Shown here: positions 1 to 6,064 of the stretch, one piece after another
How positions within the stretch are numbered: the first letter of the stretch is position 1
Layout of the letters: each line of letters begins with the position of its first letter
Position numbers and translations under genes: made by a program
Notes under the pieces: model-generated
The model's input: the letters and a program-made list of their open reading frames with translations, nothing else
Told to the model about the DNA's origin: nothing
Database searches by the model: none
Source of the DNA: DSAR01 sp034437315
GTDB taxonomy: Bacteria > Chloroflexota > Anaerolineae > B4-G1
Reading direction: 5' to 3'
NCBI GenBank assembly: GCA_034437315.1
Contig: DAOTUC010000202.1
Span: 1-9,403, forward strand
Length of the DNA stretch: 9,403 nt

Positions 1-89
1 GCGGCATCGTCAAGGCCTGGTTGGACTTCATCCTCAGCGCCGAGGGTCAGGCCCTGGTCGAGGATGAGGGGTACATCCCCGTCCAGTGA
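1..89 (+). CDS. PstS-like phosphate-binding protein, C-terminal end (partial)
   Basis: The open frame from position 3 to the TGA at 87-89 encodes the last 28 residues of a protein, reading GIVKAWLDFILS, then AEGQALVEDEGYIPVQ. This is the typical C-terminus of PstS-family ABC transporter phosphate-binding proteins, where a 'FI.SaEGQ.lve..GYiPv' helix and tail close the second lobe. The protein would be extracytoplasmic and deliver phosphate to a PstCA permease. The rest of the gene lies outside the window. It is followed by a terminator-like hairpin and not by pstC, so it is either the last gene of its unit or a solo binding-protein gene. Other family 1 solute-binding proteins have similar ends, but the GYIPV tail favours PstS. 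Confidence 0.75.
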   Translation, partial: GIVKAWLDFILSAEGQALVEDEGYIPVQ

Positions 90-113
90 CCGGTCTATCC
101 TGATAGCGCAGTC

Positions 114-158
114 CTTTACGGCGCGCCTACAGCGCGCGTCGAAATGACGAGCGTAAAG
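114..158. repeat. Three-way-junction inverted-repeat element
   Basis: An outer stem CTTTACG (114-120) pairs with CGTAAAG (152-158). Inside it are two complete hairpins: GCGCGC (121-126) with GCGCGC (132-137) around loop CTACA, and GTC (138-140) with GAC (146-148) around GAAAT. Together they fold into a compact three-way junction just after the stop codon of the pstS-like gene. It could be a dispersed structured repeat, a 3'-end stabiliser or the first part of a tandem termination region. The pairing is seen directly; the role is unknown. Confidence 0.5.
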
Positions 159-196
159 TGTAAGTAGCTAGAGCGTGCGATAAAGAACTGTAAGCC

Positions 197-227
197 GTGG
201 GGGCGGGAGCGATCCTGCCCCCACTTT
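197..227 (+). terminator. Hairpin terminator after the pstS-like gene
   Basis: GTGGGGGC (197-204) pairs perfectly with GCCCCCAC (217-224). The stem continues inward as GGGA/TCCT with one G-U pair, giving about 12 bp closed by a GCGA (GNRA-type) tetraloop. It is followed by TTT and then GGTATT, so the U-tract is short. The stability and the position 108 bases after the stop of the pstS-like gene support a Rho-independent terminator, possibly a weak one because of the poor T-run. Confidence 0.7.
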
Positions 228-281
228 GGTATTATCGGGTCTGCGGGCAAGTAATGATGCTTTCACGTCATCAGTGTGCAC

Positions 282-331
282 TTAATTCGACCTTGACCAG
301 GAGTTAACCAGTCGTTAAAATAGGCTTAATA
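282..331 (+). promoter_or_regulatory. PHO-box array: five hexamer repeats at 11-bp period
   Basis: Five hexamers occur at exactly 11-bp intervals: TTAATT (282), TTGACC (293), TTAACC (304), TTAAAA (315) and TTAATA (326). Every copy has TT at positions 1-2 and A at position 4. PhoB/PhoP-type regulators bind direct repeats with this 11-bp period; the Bacillus unit is close to TTAACA and the cyanobacterial PHO box close to YTTAACCW. The array lies 56 bases before the PAP2-like start codon, between it and a phosphate-binding protein gene. A sigma70-like pair, TTGACC (293-298) and TAAAAT (316-321) with a 17-bp spacer, is embedded in it. TACACT (341-346) is an alternative -10 if the array replaces the -35. 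Regulation is inferred. Confidence 0.65.
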
Positions 332-370
332 TCTTTGGCATACACTAAAACAGATTCACGATGATGACGA

Positions 371-377
371 TGAGGAG
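371..377 (+). promoter_or_regulatory. Ribosome binding site of the PAP2-like gene
   Basis: TGAGGAG ends nine bases before the ATG at 387 and matches the anti-Shine-Dalgarno well. It supports this start for the membrane protein. Confidence 0.7.
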
Positions 378-386
378 TATCAAACA

Positions 387-1088
387 ATGACTGTTATACC
401 GGATGAAACCCAGATCCCTTTACCCACCTTATCGCCTGAAGTTATGGGCGAGCCTCCACTCGCTTCGGCGTTTCCAGAGCACGTCGATGCCGACATTCCC
501 CAGGACTGGTTGGGACGTTTGGCCTATGCGCTCTCTCAGATCGGCAGCCCGCCGGTGCTCGCGTCTATCTCGATGACGTTGGCTGCCTGGTCGTTTGCGC
601 CCTTTCCGGGGACTCAAGCCTGGATTTGGGCCGGGGGATACGTCTTGCTGGCTGTCCTGTGCCCGTTGATGTACCTGATCTATTTGCTGCGGAGGGGATT
701 GGTGAGCGATCTGGACGTTCAGTTACGCGAGCAGCGCATCAGACCGATGCTTTTTACGGTCGCTTGTGGGGGGCTGGCGTGGTCGGCCTTGCAAATCGTG
801 CGGGCGCCCTGGCAGATGTCCGTGTTAGCCGTGGGGTTGTGGGTGCAAACGGCGGCCCTTTTCGTCATCACCCTGCGCTGGAAGATCAGCGTCCACTGCG
901 CCGCCGCGACCGCCGCCGCCGCGGTCGTGTGGATGTTGAAGGATACGTCCTGGCCGTTGCTGGTGGGCGTGCCTCTCATCGCGTGGTCACGCCTGCGCTT
1001 GAAGCGGCATACGTTTATGCAGACCGTCTTTGGCACACTGCTGGGGTTCGTCGTGTTCCTGCCCGTGTTTTTGGTGATTAGGGCCTAA
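387..1088 (+). CDS. PAP2-superfamily-like integral membrane protein
   Basis: A 233-residue protein with a polar N-terminus of about 50 residues and roughly six hydrophobic segments (about 54-72, 79-101, 121-139, 145-163, 170-200, 213-231). The three PAP2 phosphatase motifs (KX6RP, PSGH, SRX5HX3D) can be traced in order: REQRIRP ending at R119-P120 with Q112 at the Lys position; KISVH with S168 and H170; and SR (201-202), H208 and Q212. The two histidines and the arginine are kept, but Lys is Gln and the final Asp is Gln. Family members remove phosphate from lipid phosphates or similar substrates at the membrane. With these substitutions activity is uncertain, although a KISxH/RHxxxQ subgroup may be normal in this lineage. 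Placement behind a PHO box fits a phosphate-scavenging or lipid-remodelling job (inference). Confidence 0.65.
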   Translation: MTVIPDETQIPLPTLSPEVMGEPPLASAFPEHVDADIPQDWLGRLAYALSQIGSPPVLASISMTLAAWSFAPFPGTQAWIWAGGYVLLAVLCPLMYLIYLLRRGLVSDLDVQLREQRIRPMLFTVACGGLAWSALQIVRAPWQMSVLAVGLWVQTAALFVITLRWKISVHCAAATAAAAVVWMLKDTSWPLLVGVPLIAWSRLRLKRHTFMQTVFGTLLGFVVFLPVFLVIRA

Positions 1089-1094
1089 CCAATA

Positions 1095-1121
1095 GAATGC
1101 TTGCACAGCGAGCAAGCATTT
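1095..1121. terminator. Hairpin after the PAP2-like gene
   Basis: AATGCTTGC (1096-1104) and GCAAGCATT (1112-1120) form a perfect 9-bp stem with a 7-base loop, extendable by a G-U pair (1095/1121). It starts seven bases after the stop codon. No T-run follows directly, so it is either a weak or factor-assisted terminator or an mRNA-end stabilising hairpin. Confidence 0.5.
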
Positions 1122-1125
1122 GGCG

Positions 1126-1165
1126 GTCAAAGATTCCTTTTTGGTTCTGGCCTGTCCAGGTTAGG
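1126..1165 (+). repeat. 40-bp dispersed repeat, copy 1
   Basis: The 40 bases starting GTCAAAGATTCC and ending TCCAGGTTAGG recur at 6017-6056 with a single difference (C1152 versus T6043) and in the same orientation. Identity stops abruptly at both ends. The unit contains two small palindromic parts, AAAG-ATTC-CTTT and CTGG-CCTGT-CCAG. In this copy no gene starts just downstream. Confidence 0.85.
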
Positions 1166-1240
1166 TAGCTTTTAAGAAACTGGGTTTTTCATTATGAGAG
1201 CTGTATTGGACATCCTAGAACCTCTAAAAGGTCAGATGCT

Positions 1241-1359
1241 CATTTGATTTGGGTGTGTTTCAAATGGTTTGTAGTGCGTGCTTCAGCGCGCTTTTACGGT
1301 GATAAGTCGCCTACTACGAGCTTGATCTCAAACGACATGAAACACGCCCATTTGATTTG
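1241..1359. mobile_element. 97-bp MITE-like element with flanking 11-bp duplications
   Basis: The direct repeat CATTTGATTTG is present at 1241-1251 and 1349-1359. The sequence exactly between them (1252-1348, 97 bp) begins GGTGTGTTTCA and ends TGAAACACGCC, which are inverted repeats differing at one base. Imperfect inverted similarity continues inward (GTTTG near 1267, CAAAC near 1330; GTAGT 1271-1275, ACTAC 1313-1317). The abutment of inverted ends with an 11-bp direct duplication is the signature of transposition by a DDE-type transposase, with a duplication length in the range known for some IS families. No coding capacity remains, so this would be a non-autonomous element. The family is not identified. 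Confidence 0.65.
1276..1295 (+). terminator. GC hairpin with T4 tail inside the MITE-like element
   Basis: GCGTGC (1276-1281) pairs with GCGCGC (1286-1291) through six pairs including one U-G, around loop TTCA, followed by TTTT (1292-1295). It resembles a short intrinsic terminator. It may stop readthrough from the PAP2-like gene before the kinase operon, or may simply be part of the repeat's fold. Confidence 0.35.
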
Positions 1360-1411
1360 ACTGATAAAAGAATCTGGTTTCTGGGCTGCGGGATACTATT
1401 CAGGGGATTTT

Positions 1412-3778
1412 ATGGACCGTCGCTTTCTACCGAGGTTATATCGACAAACACAGGTACGCTCGCTCACACTCAAATTGCTGCTGCCTTTGCTTGGGCTGAT
1501 GTTCGTTTCCTTACTGGGGAGCGCTATAGCTTTCCTGATCGGCACGACGGCGACGCGCAATCAGCTTTTACGACAGCAGATGGACGGGGAGGCCCATCAG
1601 GTCGTTTCGGCGTTGAACGCCCGGCTGGAGGATGTGAAGACGGCTGCCGATCTGTTGGCCCACGATCCCAACGTTTATGGAATGGTATCCTTTGATGATG
1701 AAAATATCCTGAAGGAACTTAACGCGCGGACTGTTCTGGTGCGCAATCGCTTCAATCTGGATTTGATCCAGGTTTACAATGACGAGGGCATCGCCCGGGC
1801 CAATCTGATGTTATCCAGTCTTTACCGAGAGAGTTTGATGCTCGACCGCATGGTTGTGGATGGGCTGCTGGTGCAAGTGGTAGGCCAGCGTGTGCTTTTG
1901 CTGGATCGGGTGGATATGCCCGGTGGGGTGGGCGTCGTGATCGTGGGTATTGACCTGGAGACGGAGCTTCAGCGCTTGGTTTCTCAGCATCGGCTTCCTT
2001 CTGATCTGGGGGTGATGTTCGACGGCGTGTGGGTGGGAACCCGGGAGGAGCTTCCTTTCGATAGCTCAGGTCGATTGCGCGACGACGAATATAGCCGTCA
2101 ATTGACGTTGATGTTGGGGGAATCCCCGATCCAGTTGCTCCTGGTGCGTCCAACGACGGAGATCGCGTGGATCGCCCGGACGGGATTGTGGGTGACCGTG
2201 GCGAGTTCAATGCTGACGACCCTGCTCCTGACCGCGTTGAGCGTCGTAATCACTCGCTCGATTGTGCAGCCCATACGACGGCTTTCGATGGCGGCTGAAT
2301 TGGTGGGGCAGGGGGACATGAGCCGACGTGTGGACATCTCTCGCCTGGTGAGCTTCCTGGGCATTGGCAGCGATGACGAGATTGCGCTCCTGGCTGAGGC
2401 CTTTAACGATATGGTCGCGGAGTTGGACGATCTGTACAAGAACCTGGAAGGAAAGGTCGATGCTCGGACGCTGGAATTGACGACGGCGGCCCGGATTGCC
2501 GATGCAGTTTCCTCGAGTTTGTCGGTCGATGACATCCTGAGCCAGTCCATTGGCTTAATCCAGGATATGCTGGGATTCTTCCATGTCGGTATCTTCCTGT
2601 TCGAACAGGGTAGCGATATGATCGTTTTGCATCAGATGAGGTGCCAGAAGCGGGAGTTTCTCAAGCCGGGGGAATTCCGGGTGCCTTTGGGATCTAACTC
2701 GCCGGTAGGAGTTGCAGCGGCTACGGGAGAACCTTACGTCGTTCAGGATGTGAACGCCGAGCAAACGTATCTTGACTTTCCGCTACTCCTCAACGTGTTC
2801 TCAGAAGCAGCTATCCCTCTATTGGTCGAGGGTACGCTGATTGGCGTCCTGGATGTGCAAAGCGAGCAGTTGAATGCATTTACCCCCAGTCTGATGGAAT
2901 TGCTGATGGCTGTAGCCGATCAGATCGCGATTGGGGTACATAACGCCCAGCTATATACCCAGCAGCGTCAAACGGCTGAACACTTGACCGAAGTCGATCA
3001 GTTGAAAACCCAGTTCCTGGCGGTGATGAGCCACGAACTTCGAACACCGCTAAACTCGATCATCGGATTTTCCAAGATTCTGCTTAATGGCCTCGATGGA
3101 CCGCTGACTGATCGGCAGGTGCAGGATATCCGGGTGATCCACGAAGCTGGACGGCATCTGTTGTCGTTAATTGAGGATATTCTGGATATATCCAGTATCA
3201 ACGCCGGCAAAGTGATGTTGGATATCGCCGCCGTGAATCTGGAAGAACTTATCCAGGGCGTTTTGGACGCGGTGACGATCCTGGCCAAGGATAAGCCCAT
3301 TGTCTTCCGGCAGGTGGTTGACTCTTCGTTGCCGACGATATACGTCGATCAGCGGCGCGTGCGCCAGGTTTTGATTAATCTACTCTCCAACGCTATCAAA
3401 TTTACCGATGAGGGTGAGATTGTCGTCCGAGCGCGTTCGGTGATTGGGTTGAACGTCAAGGCTGAGCGGGTCGAGTGCGTGGAAGTGAGTGTCAGCGACA
3501 CGGGGGTCGGGATTCCCGGCGATAAACTTTCGGATATTTTTGGATCCTTCACCCAGGCCGACAATTCGGGGAACCGTCGTTTCAATGGCGCCGGGCTTGG
3601 GTTGTCGATAGCCAAGCAATTGATCGAGTTGCACGGTGGACGAATCTGGGTGAAGACCAAGGTTGAGCAAGGGACGACGTTCACGTTTACCTTGCCTTTA
3701 AATCGCCCATCGAATGAGCAAATTCTTGCTCTTGAGCAGGTGAAAATAGGAGGGGTTTCCTTATGCAGCGTCAATTGA
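1412..3778 (+). CDS. Membrane sensor histidine kinase (Cache-like, HAMP, GAF, HisKA, HATPase)
   Basis: A 788-residue sensor kinase. A basic N-terminus leads into TM1 (about 21-43), then an extracellular domain of about 210 residues (45-255) that looks Cache-like, TM2 (about 256-280), and a HAMP domain starting near RSIVQPIRRL (P287). A coiled coil (about 335-365), a GAF domain (about 369-515) and the catalytic core follow. The H-box SHELRTPLN places the phospho-accepting histidine at H541, the N-box asparagine at N660, the G1 motif DTGVGIP at D696 and the G2 motif GAGLGLS at G726. All key residues are intact. There is no receiver domain, so a separate response regulator is needed, and none is encoded in the window. 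AGGGG five bases before the ATG supports the start. The 3' end overlaps the phosphate-binding lipoprotein gene by 16 bases, suggesting coupled translation and a shared signalling role. Confidence 0.9.
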   Translation: MDRRFLPRLYRQTQVRSLTLKLLLPLLGLMFVSLLGSAIAFLIGTTATRNQLLRQQMDGEAHQVVSALNARLEDVKTAADLLAHDPNVYGMVSFDDENILKELNARTVLVRNRFNLDLIQVYNDEGIARANLMLSSLYRESLMLDRMVVDGLLVQVVGQRVLLLDRVDMPGGVGVVIVGIDLETELQRLVSQHRLPSDLGVMFDGVWVGTREELPFDSSGRLRDDEYSRQLTLMLGESPIQLLLVRPTTEIAWIARTGLWVTVASSMLTTLLLTALSVVITRSIVQPIRRLSMAAELVGQGDMSRRVDISRLVSFLGIGSDDEIALLAEAFNDMVAELDDLYKNLEGKVDARTLELTTAARIADAVSSSLSVDDILSQSIGLIQDMLGFFHVGIFLFEQGSDMIVLHQMRCQKREFLKPGEFRVPLGSNSPVGVAAATGEPYVVQDVNAEQTYLDFPLLLNVFSEAAIPLLVEGTLIGVLDVQSEQLNAFTPSLMELLMAVADQIAIGVHNAQLYTQQRQTAEHLTEVDQLKTQFLAVMSHELRTPLNSIIGFSKILLNGLDGPLTDRQVQDIRVIHEAGRHLLSLIEDILDISSINAGKVMLDIAAVNLEELIQGVLDAVTILAKDKPIVFRQVVDSSLPTIYVDQRRVRQVLINLLSNAIKFTDEGEIVVRARSVIGLNVKAERVECVEVSVSDTGVGIPGDKLSDIFGSFTQADNSGNRRFNGAGLGLSIAKQLIELHGGRIWVKTKVEQGTTFTFTLPLNRPSNEQILALEQVKIGGVSLCSVN
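3748..3755 (+). promoter_or_regulatory. Strong RBS inside the kinase 3' end
   Basis: AGGAGGGG lies within the last codons of the kinase gene, seven bases before the ATG at 3763. It fixes the start of the binding protein and the 16-base overlap. Confidence 0.75.
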
Positions 3779-4599
3779 TCGTATTCATCGTAATCTGTGT
3801 TGCGGTTTTGCTACTCTCGTCCTGTGGGCCCACAGGGACTCAACCTGTATCTGTTTCGGATTCGACGTATCGTGGGCATATCACGTTTGCCGGCAGTACC
3901 ACGGTGCAGCCTCTGGCCCACAAACTGGGGGAGGTCTTCCAGAAAGCACATCCCGATGTGGAATTGGATATCGCCGCTGGGGGTAGCGTGGTTGGTATCC
4001 AGGCCATTCACGATGGGACCGTCGATATTGGTATGGCATCCAGAGCGCTCAGGCCCGATGAACAGGAGGGGATTGAGCAGCACCAGGTCGCCGCGGACGT
4101 GATCGCTGTCGTGGTGCACACCTCCAATCCGGTCGAGAGCTTGACCATGAATCAATTGCGCAGTATCTACATGGGCGAGATCGTCAACTGGCGGGCGGTA
4201 GGCGGGCCCGATCTGCCCATTGTCGTCGTCGCCCGCGAGAAGACTTCCGGCACCCGGGGGGCGTTTGACGAGATCGTCCTGGATGGAGAAGATCCAGCCG
4301 CGCCCAGTTTGCAGAAAGCCATAGCAGCGAGTGACGTGGCAGCTATGGTTTCGGATGGGCCTGATATGATTGGTTACGTAGGTTTTGGACATCTGTCGGA
4401 GGGACTCAAATTGATCGCTATCGAGGGAGTGTTTCCCTCCGAGGATACGGCGCGTTCGGGAGCTTACGAGCTGTTGCGTCCGCTCCTTTTTATCACGGGC
4501 CCTCTGACGCAGCCGCTGGCGCGGGATTTCGTTGCCTTTGCCTTGAGTGATGCAGGACAGCAAGTCGTCGCGTCAGAGGGGTGGGTGCAGGCCCATTAG
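3763..4599 (+). CDS. PstS-like phosphate-binding lipoprotein
   Basis: A 278-residue extracytoplasmic solute-binding protein of the PstS-like (PBP-like) family. The N-terminus MQRQLIVFIVICVAVLLLSSC is a type II signal peptide with lipobox LLSSC, giving lipidated Cys21. The mature protein carries the family's ligand motifs: AGSTTVQP (residues 43-50), GGSVVGIQA (73-81), DIGMASR (88-94) and the phosphate-loop-like KTSGTRGAFDE (160-170). The end, FVAFALSDAGQQVVASEGW, matches the closing helix of PstS proteins. The length is near that of the short PstS proteins with simple lipoprotein anchors. It is encoded immediately after a sensor kinase and not beside pstCAB, so it may present phosphate (or a similar oxyanion) to the kinase's outer domain. 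Phosphate specificity is inferred from the motifs; tungstate, molybdate or sulfate binders are less likely. Confidence 0.85.
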   Translation: MQRQLIVFIVICVAVLLLSSCGPTGTQPVSVSDSTYRGHITFAGSTTVQPLAHKLGEVFQKAHPDVELDIAAGGSVVGIQAIHDGTVDIGMASRALRPDEQEGIEQHQVAADVIAVVVHTSNPVESLTMNQLRSIYMGEIVNWRAVGGPDLPIVVVAREKTSGTRGAFDEIVLDGEDPAAPSLQKAIAASDVAAMVSDGPDMIGYVGFGHLSEGLKLIAIEGVFPSEDTARSGAYELLRPLLFITGPLTQPLARDFVAFALSDAGQQVVASEGWVQAH

Positions 4600-4612
4600 C
4601 GCGTTCCCGAGA

Positions 4613-4620
4613 TCCGGAGG
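4613..4620 (+). promoter_or_regulatory. RBS that sets the start of the small gene
   Basis: TCCGGAGG ends seven bases before the ATG at 4628. The same frame stays open upstream to an ATG at 4547 inside the lipoprotein gene, but that start has no comparable RBS and would overlap by 53 bases, so 4628 is preferred. Confidence 0.7.
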
Positions 4621-4627
4621 TATCGAA

Positions 4628-5014
4628 ATGGTTTCCAAGTCTATACCGATTAAGACAGTTGAGGTTAGCCGGGGCCCTATGCCCAGATCTGGCATCCAGA
4701 CCTATCCTTTTCAGATTGAGAATGGCGGAACGCGGGTGAAGTTTCTGTTGATGGCGCATCTCATGATGGGAGCGCTTGATCTTCAAATCCTTGATCAAAG
4801 AGGAATGCCTTTGTCGGCGTCTTACAGCGTGAGTGAACATATGTACCGTTCGGTGGACATATATTTGGGCGATTGTGGGTTGTTGAATCGGTTATACCAG
4901 TTGCAGATCAATGAGCGAAATGTTGTCGGTCGTTATCGAGTTGTAGTTGCATGCCGGTCGGTGAGCCCCGTTTATCGCACGCTTCGTCACATCGGCGCCT
5001 TGCTGGCGTATTGA
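4628..5014 (+). CDS. Unrecognised small beta-rich protein
   Basis: A 128-residue protein that I do not recognise. It starts MVSKSIPIKTVEVSRG, with no signal peptide or clear membrane helix, and appears rich in beta strands: a YPFQIENGGTRVKFLLMAH segment, a LDLQILDQRGMPL segment, then YQLQINERNVVGRYRVVVAC. The pattern of a polar loop, alternating hydrophobic strand and 'DLqilDqrG' turn recalls small beta-sandwich domains such as PPC-type domains, but this is only a resemblance. Two cysteines (in GDCGLL and VVACRS) are present. It lies 28 bases after the phosphate-binding lipoprotein and 42 before SurE, on the same strand, so it is probably co-transcribed. No function is assigned. Confidence 0.7.
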   Translation: MVSKSIPIKTVEVSRGPMPRSGIQTYPFQIENGGTRVKFLLMAHLMMGALDLQILDQRGMPLSASYSVSEHMYRSVDIYLGDCGLLNRLYQLQINERNVVGRYRVVVACRSVSPVYRTLRHIGALLAY

Positions 5015-5041
5015 CCCGTCGTCGGCGCAATTATTTTTAAG

Positions 5042-5048
5042 AAGGAGA
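5042..5048 (+). promoter_or_regulatory. RBS supporting the GTG start of surE
   Basis: AAGGAGA ends eight bases before the GTG at 5057. No in-frame ATG lies near the conserved NDDG motif, so this RBS decides the GTG start. Confidence 0.75.
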
Positions 5049-5056
5049 AAGCTATC

Positions 5057-5968
5057 GTGGAAGACAAGCCCCTCATATTGGTCACGAATGACGATGGAAT
5101 CTCGTCGGTTGGGTTGTGGTCCGCCGTCGAAGCCCTCCTGCCTCTGGGAGAGGTGCTGGTCGTCGCGCCGGACCGGCAGTGGTCGGGCGGTGGGCGTTCG
5201 ATGCCGTCGGACGTCACGGGACGCCTACAACACCTCCCCAGAGAGGTCGGCGGCGTGCGCGTGGACGCTTACGCGGTGGACGCCAGCCCGGCTTTGGCGG
5301 TGGTGCATGGGGTGGTCGAATTGGCCCCCCGCCGTCCCGCTCTCGTCGTTTCCGGCGTCAACTTTGGCGCTAATCTGGGTTCTGAGGTGACGATTTCCGG
5401 CACGGTGGGAGCGGCCCTGGAGGGTGGGGCGTTCGGCATTCCCGCGTTAGCCGTCTCGCAGGAGATGGACGCGGCTTTTCACCTGACGGGCGACGAGACT
5501 GTCGATTACGCCGCTGCGGCGGCCTTTACCCGACAGTTCGCCGCGCTCTTGTTAGACTGCGTGTTTCCGCAGGACGTGTATGTATGGAGCGTCAATATCC
5601 CGGCCCAGGCTTCGCCCCAGACCTCTTGGCGGCTCACTCGCCTCGCCCGTGGTCGATACTTTATCCCTACGCCGCCGGATCGTTCCAACGGTAATGGACG
5701 CCCGGGATACCGGATGCTGGAGGACTTGAGACACGTGGACCCGGCGTCTGACATCTGGGCGGTGTTAGTAGACCGGGTCGTCTCAGCCACCCCGCTTTCT
5801 TTGGACTTGACCTCGCGGGTGAATTTCGACCTCCTCGCGCCCTGGATGGGGGCTGAACAGGCGGCCCGGATTTCGACGCCTGATCCGTTGTGCGATATCT
5901 CGATCTCGGCCAACGGCGATGGCGTCGCAGCGCTGGACGTTTTCGCGACTTGTCAAATCGCCACCTGA
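5057..5968 (+). CDS. surE: 5'/3'-nucleotidase SurE
   Basis: A 303-residue SurE-family metal-dependent phosphatase that dephosphorylates nucleoside 5'- and 3'-monophosphates (and in some species short polyphosphate) in the cytoplasm. The N-terminal core shows the family motifs: ILVTNDDGI with metal ligands D12 and D13, APDRQWSGGGRS with ligand S43, and SGVNFGANLG with ligand N102 after S99. SGTVGAALEGGAFGIPALAVS then follows. All four metal ligands are present. The usual Tyr before SGTV is Ile (TISGTV). The protein is about 40-50 residues longer than typical SurE, with the extra length in the C-terminal half after the conserved core. Translation starts at GTG behind AAGGAGA. It is the last gene of the kinase / phosphate-binding-protein cluster, fitting nucleotide phosphate recycling. 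Confidence 0.92.
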   Translation: MEDKPLILVTNDDGISSVGLWSAVEALLPLGEVLVVAPDRQWSGGGRSMPSDVTGRLQHLPREVGGVRVDAYAVDASPALAVVHGVVELAPRRPALVVSGVNFGANLGSEVTISGTVGAALEGGAFGIPALAVSQEMDAAFHLTGDETVDYAAAAAFTRQFAALLLDCVFPQDVYVWSVNIPAQASPQTSWRLTRLARGRYFIPTPPDRSNGNGRPGYRMLEDLRHVDPASDIWAVLVDRVVSATPLSLDLTSRVNFDLLAPWMGAEQAARISTPDPLCDISISANGDGVAALDVFATCQIAT

Positions 5969-6016
5969 GACTTTGATCTCTAAACCCTACCTCACCCCTG
6001 TTTGTTGAGAAGATAC

Positions 6017-6056
6017 GTCAAAGATTCCTTTTTGGTTCTGGCTTGTCCAGGTTAGG
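6017..6056 (+). repeat. 40-bp dispersed repeat, copy 2, overlapping an RBS
   Basis: This copy matches 1126-1165 at 39 of 40 bases, same orientation. Its last bases, TTAGG, continue into AGA to give AGGAG (6054-6058), the Shine-Dalgarno six bases before the ATG at 6065. The repeat therefore forms the entire leader region just before the phosphatase gene. Confidence 0.85.
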
Positions 6057-6064
6057 AGATTATT

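Noticed and set aside
626..1081. A 151-codon frame overlapping the PAP2-like gene on the same strand
   Set aside because: It is Arg/Gly/Ala-rich and without motif, while the main frame shows membrane helices and ordered PAP2-like motifs behind a good RBS.
1357..1399. Possible promoter for the kinase gene (TTGACT 1357-1362, TACTAT 1394-1399)
   Set aside because: The two boxes are 31 bp apart, and a start from TACTAT would fall on the RBS. No convincing promoter is visible in this gap.
1357..1695. An open frame starting before the kinase gene
   Set aside because: It overlaps the kinase's TM1 and outer domain in another frame, has no family features and no good RBS.
3811..4563. A 250-codon open frame on the minus strand across the phosphate-binding lipoprotein gene
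   Set aside because: The plus strand encodes a clear PstS-like protein with lipobox and ligand motifs. The antisense product has no recognisable feature and no RBS support.
4547..4627. An N-terminal extension of the small unknown gene from an upstream ATG
   Set aside because: It would overlap the lipoprotein gene and lacks a comparable RBS. The ATG at 4628 has CCGGAGG at ideal spacing.
5011..5037. Possible promoter before surE (TTGACC and TATTTT)
   Set aside because: The spacer is only about 15 bp, the -10 is poor, and the A/T-rich stretch is better explained as spacing before the RBS. An operon with the genes upstream is simpler.
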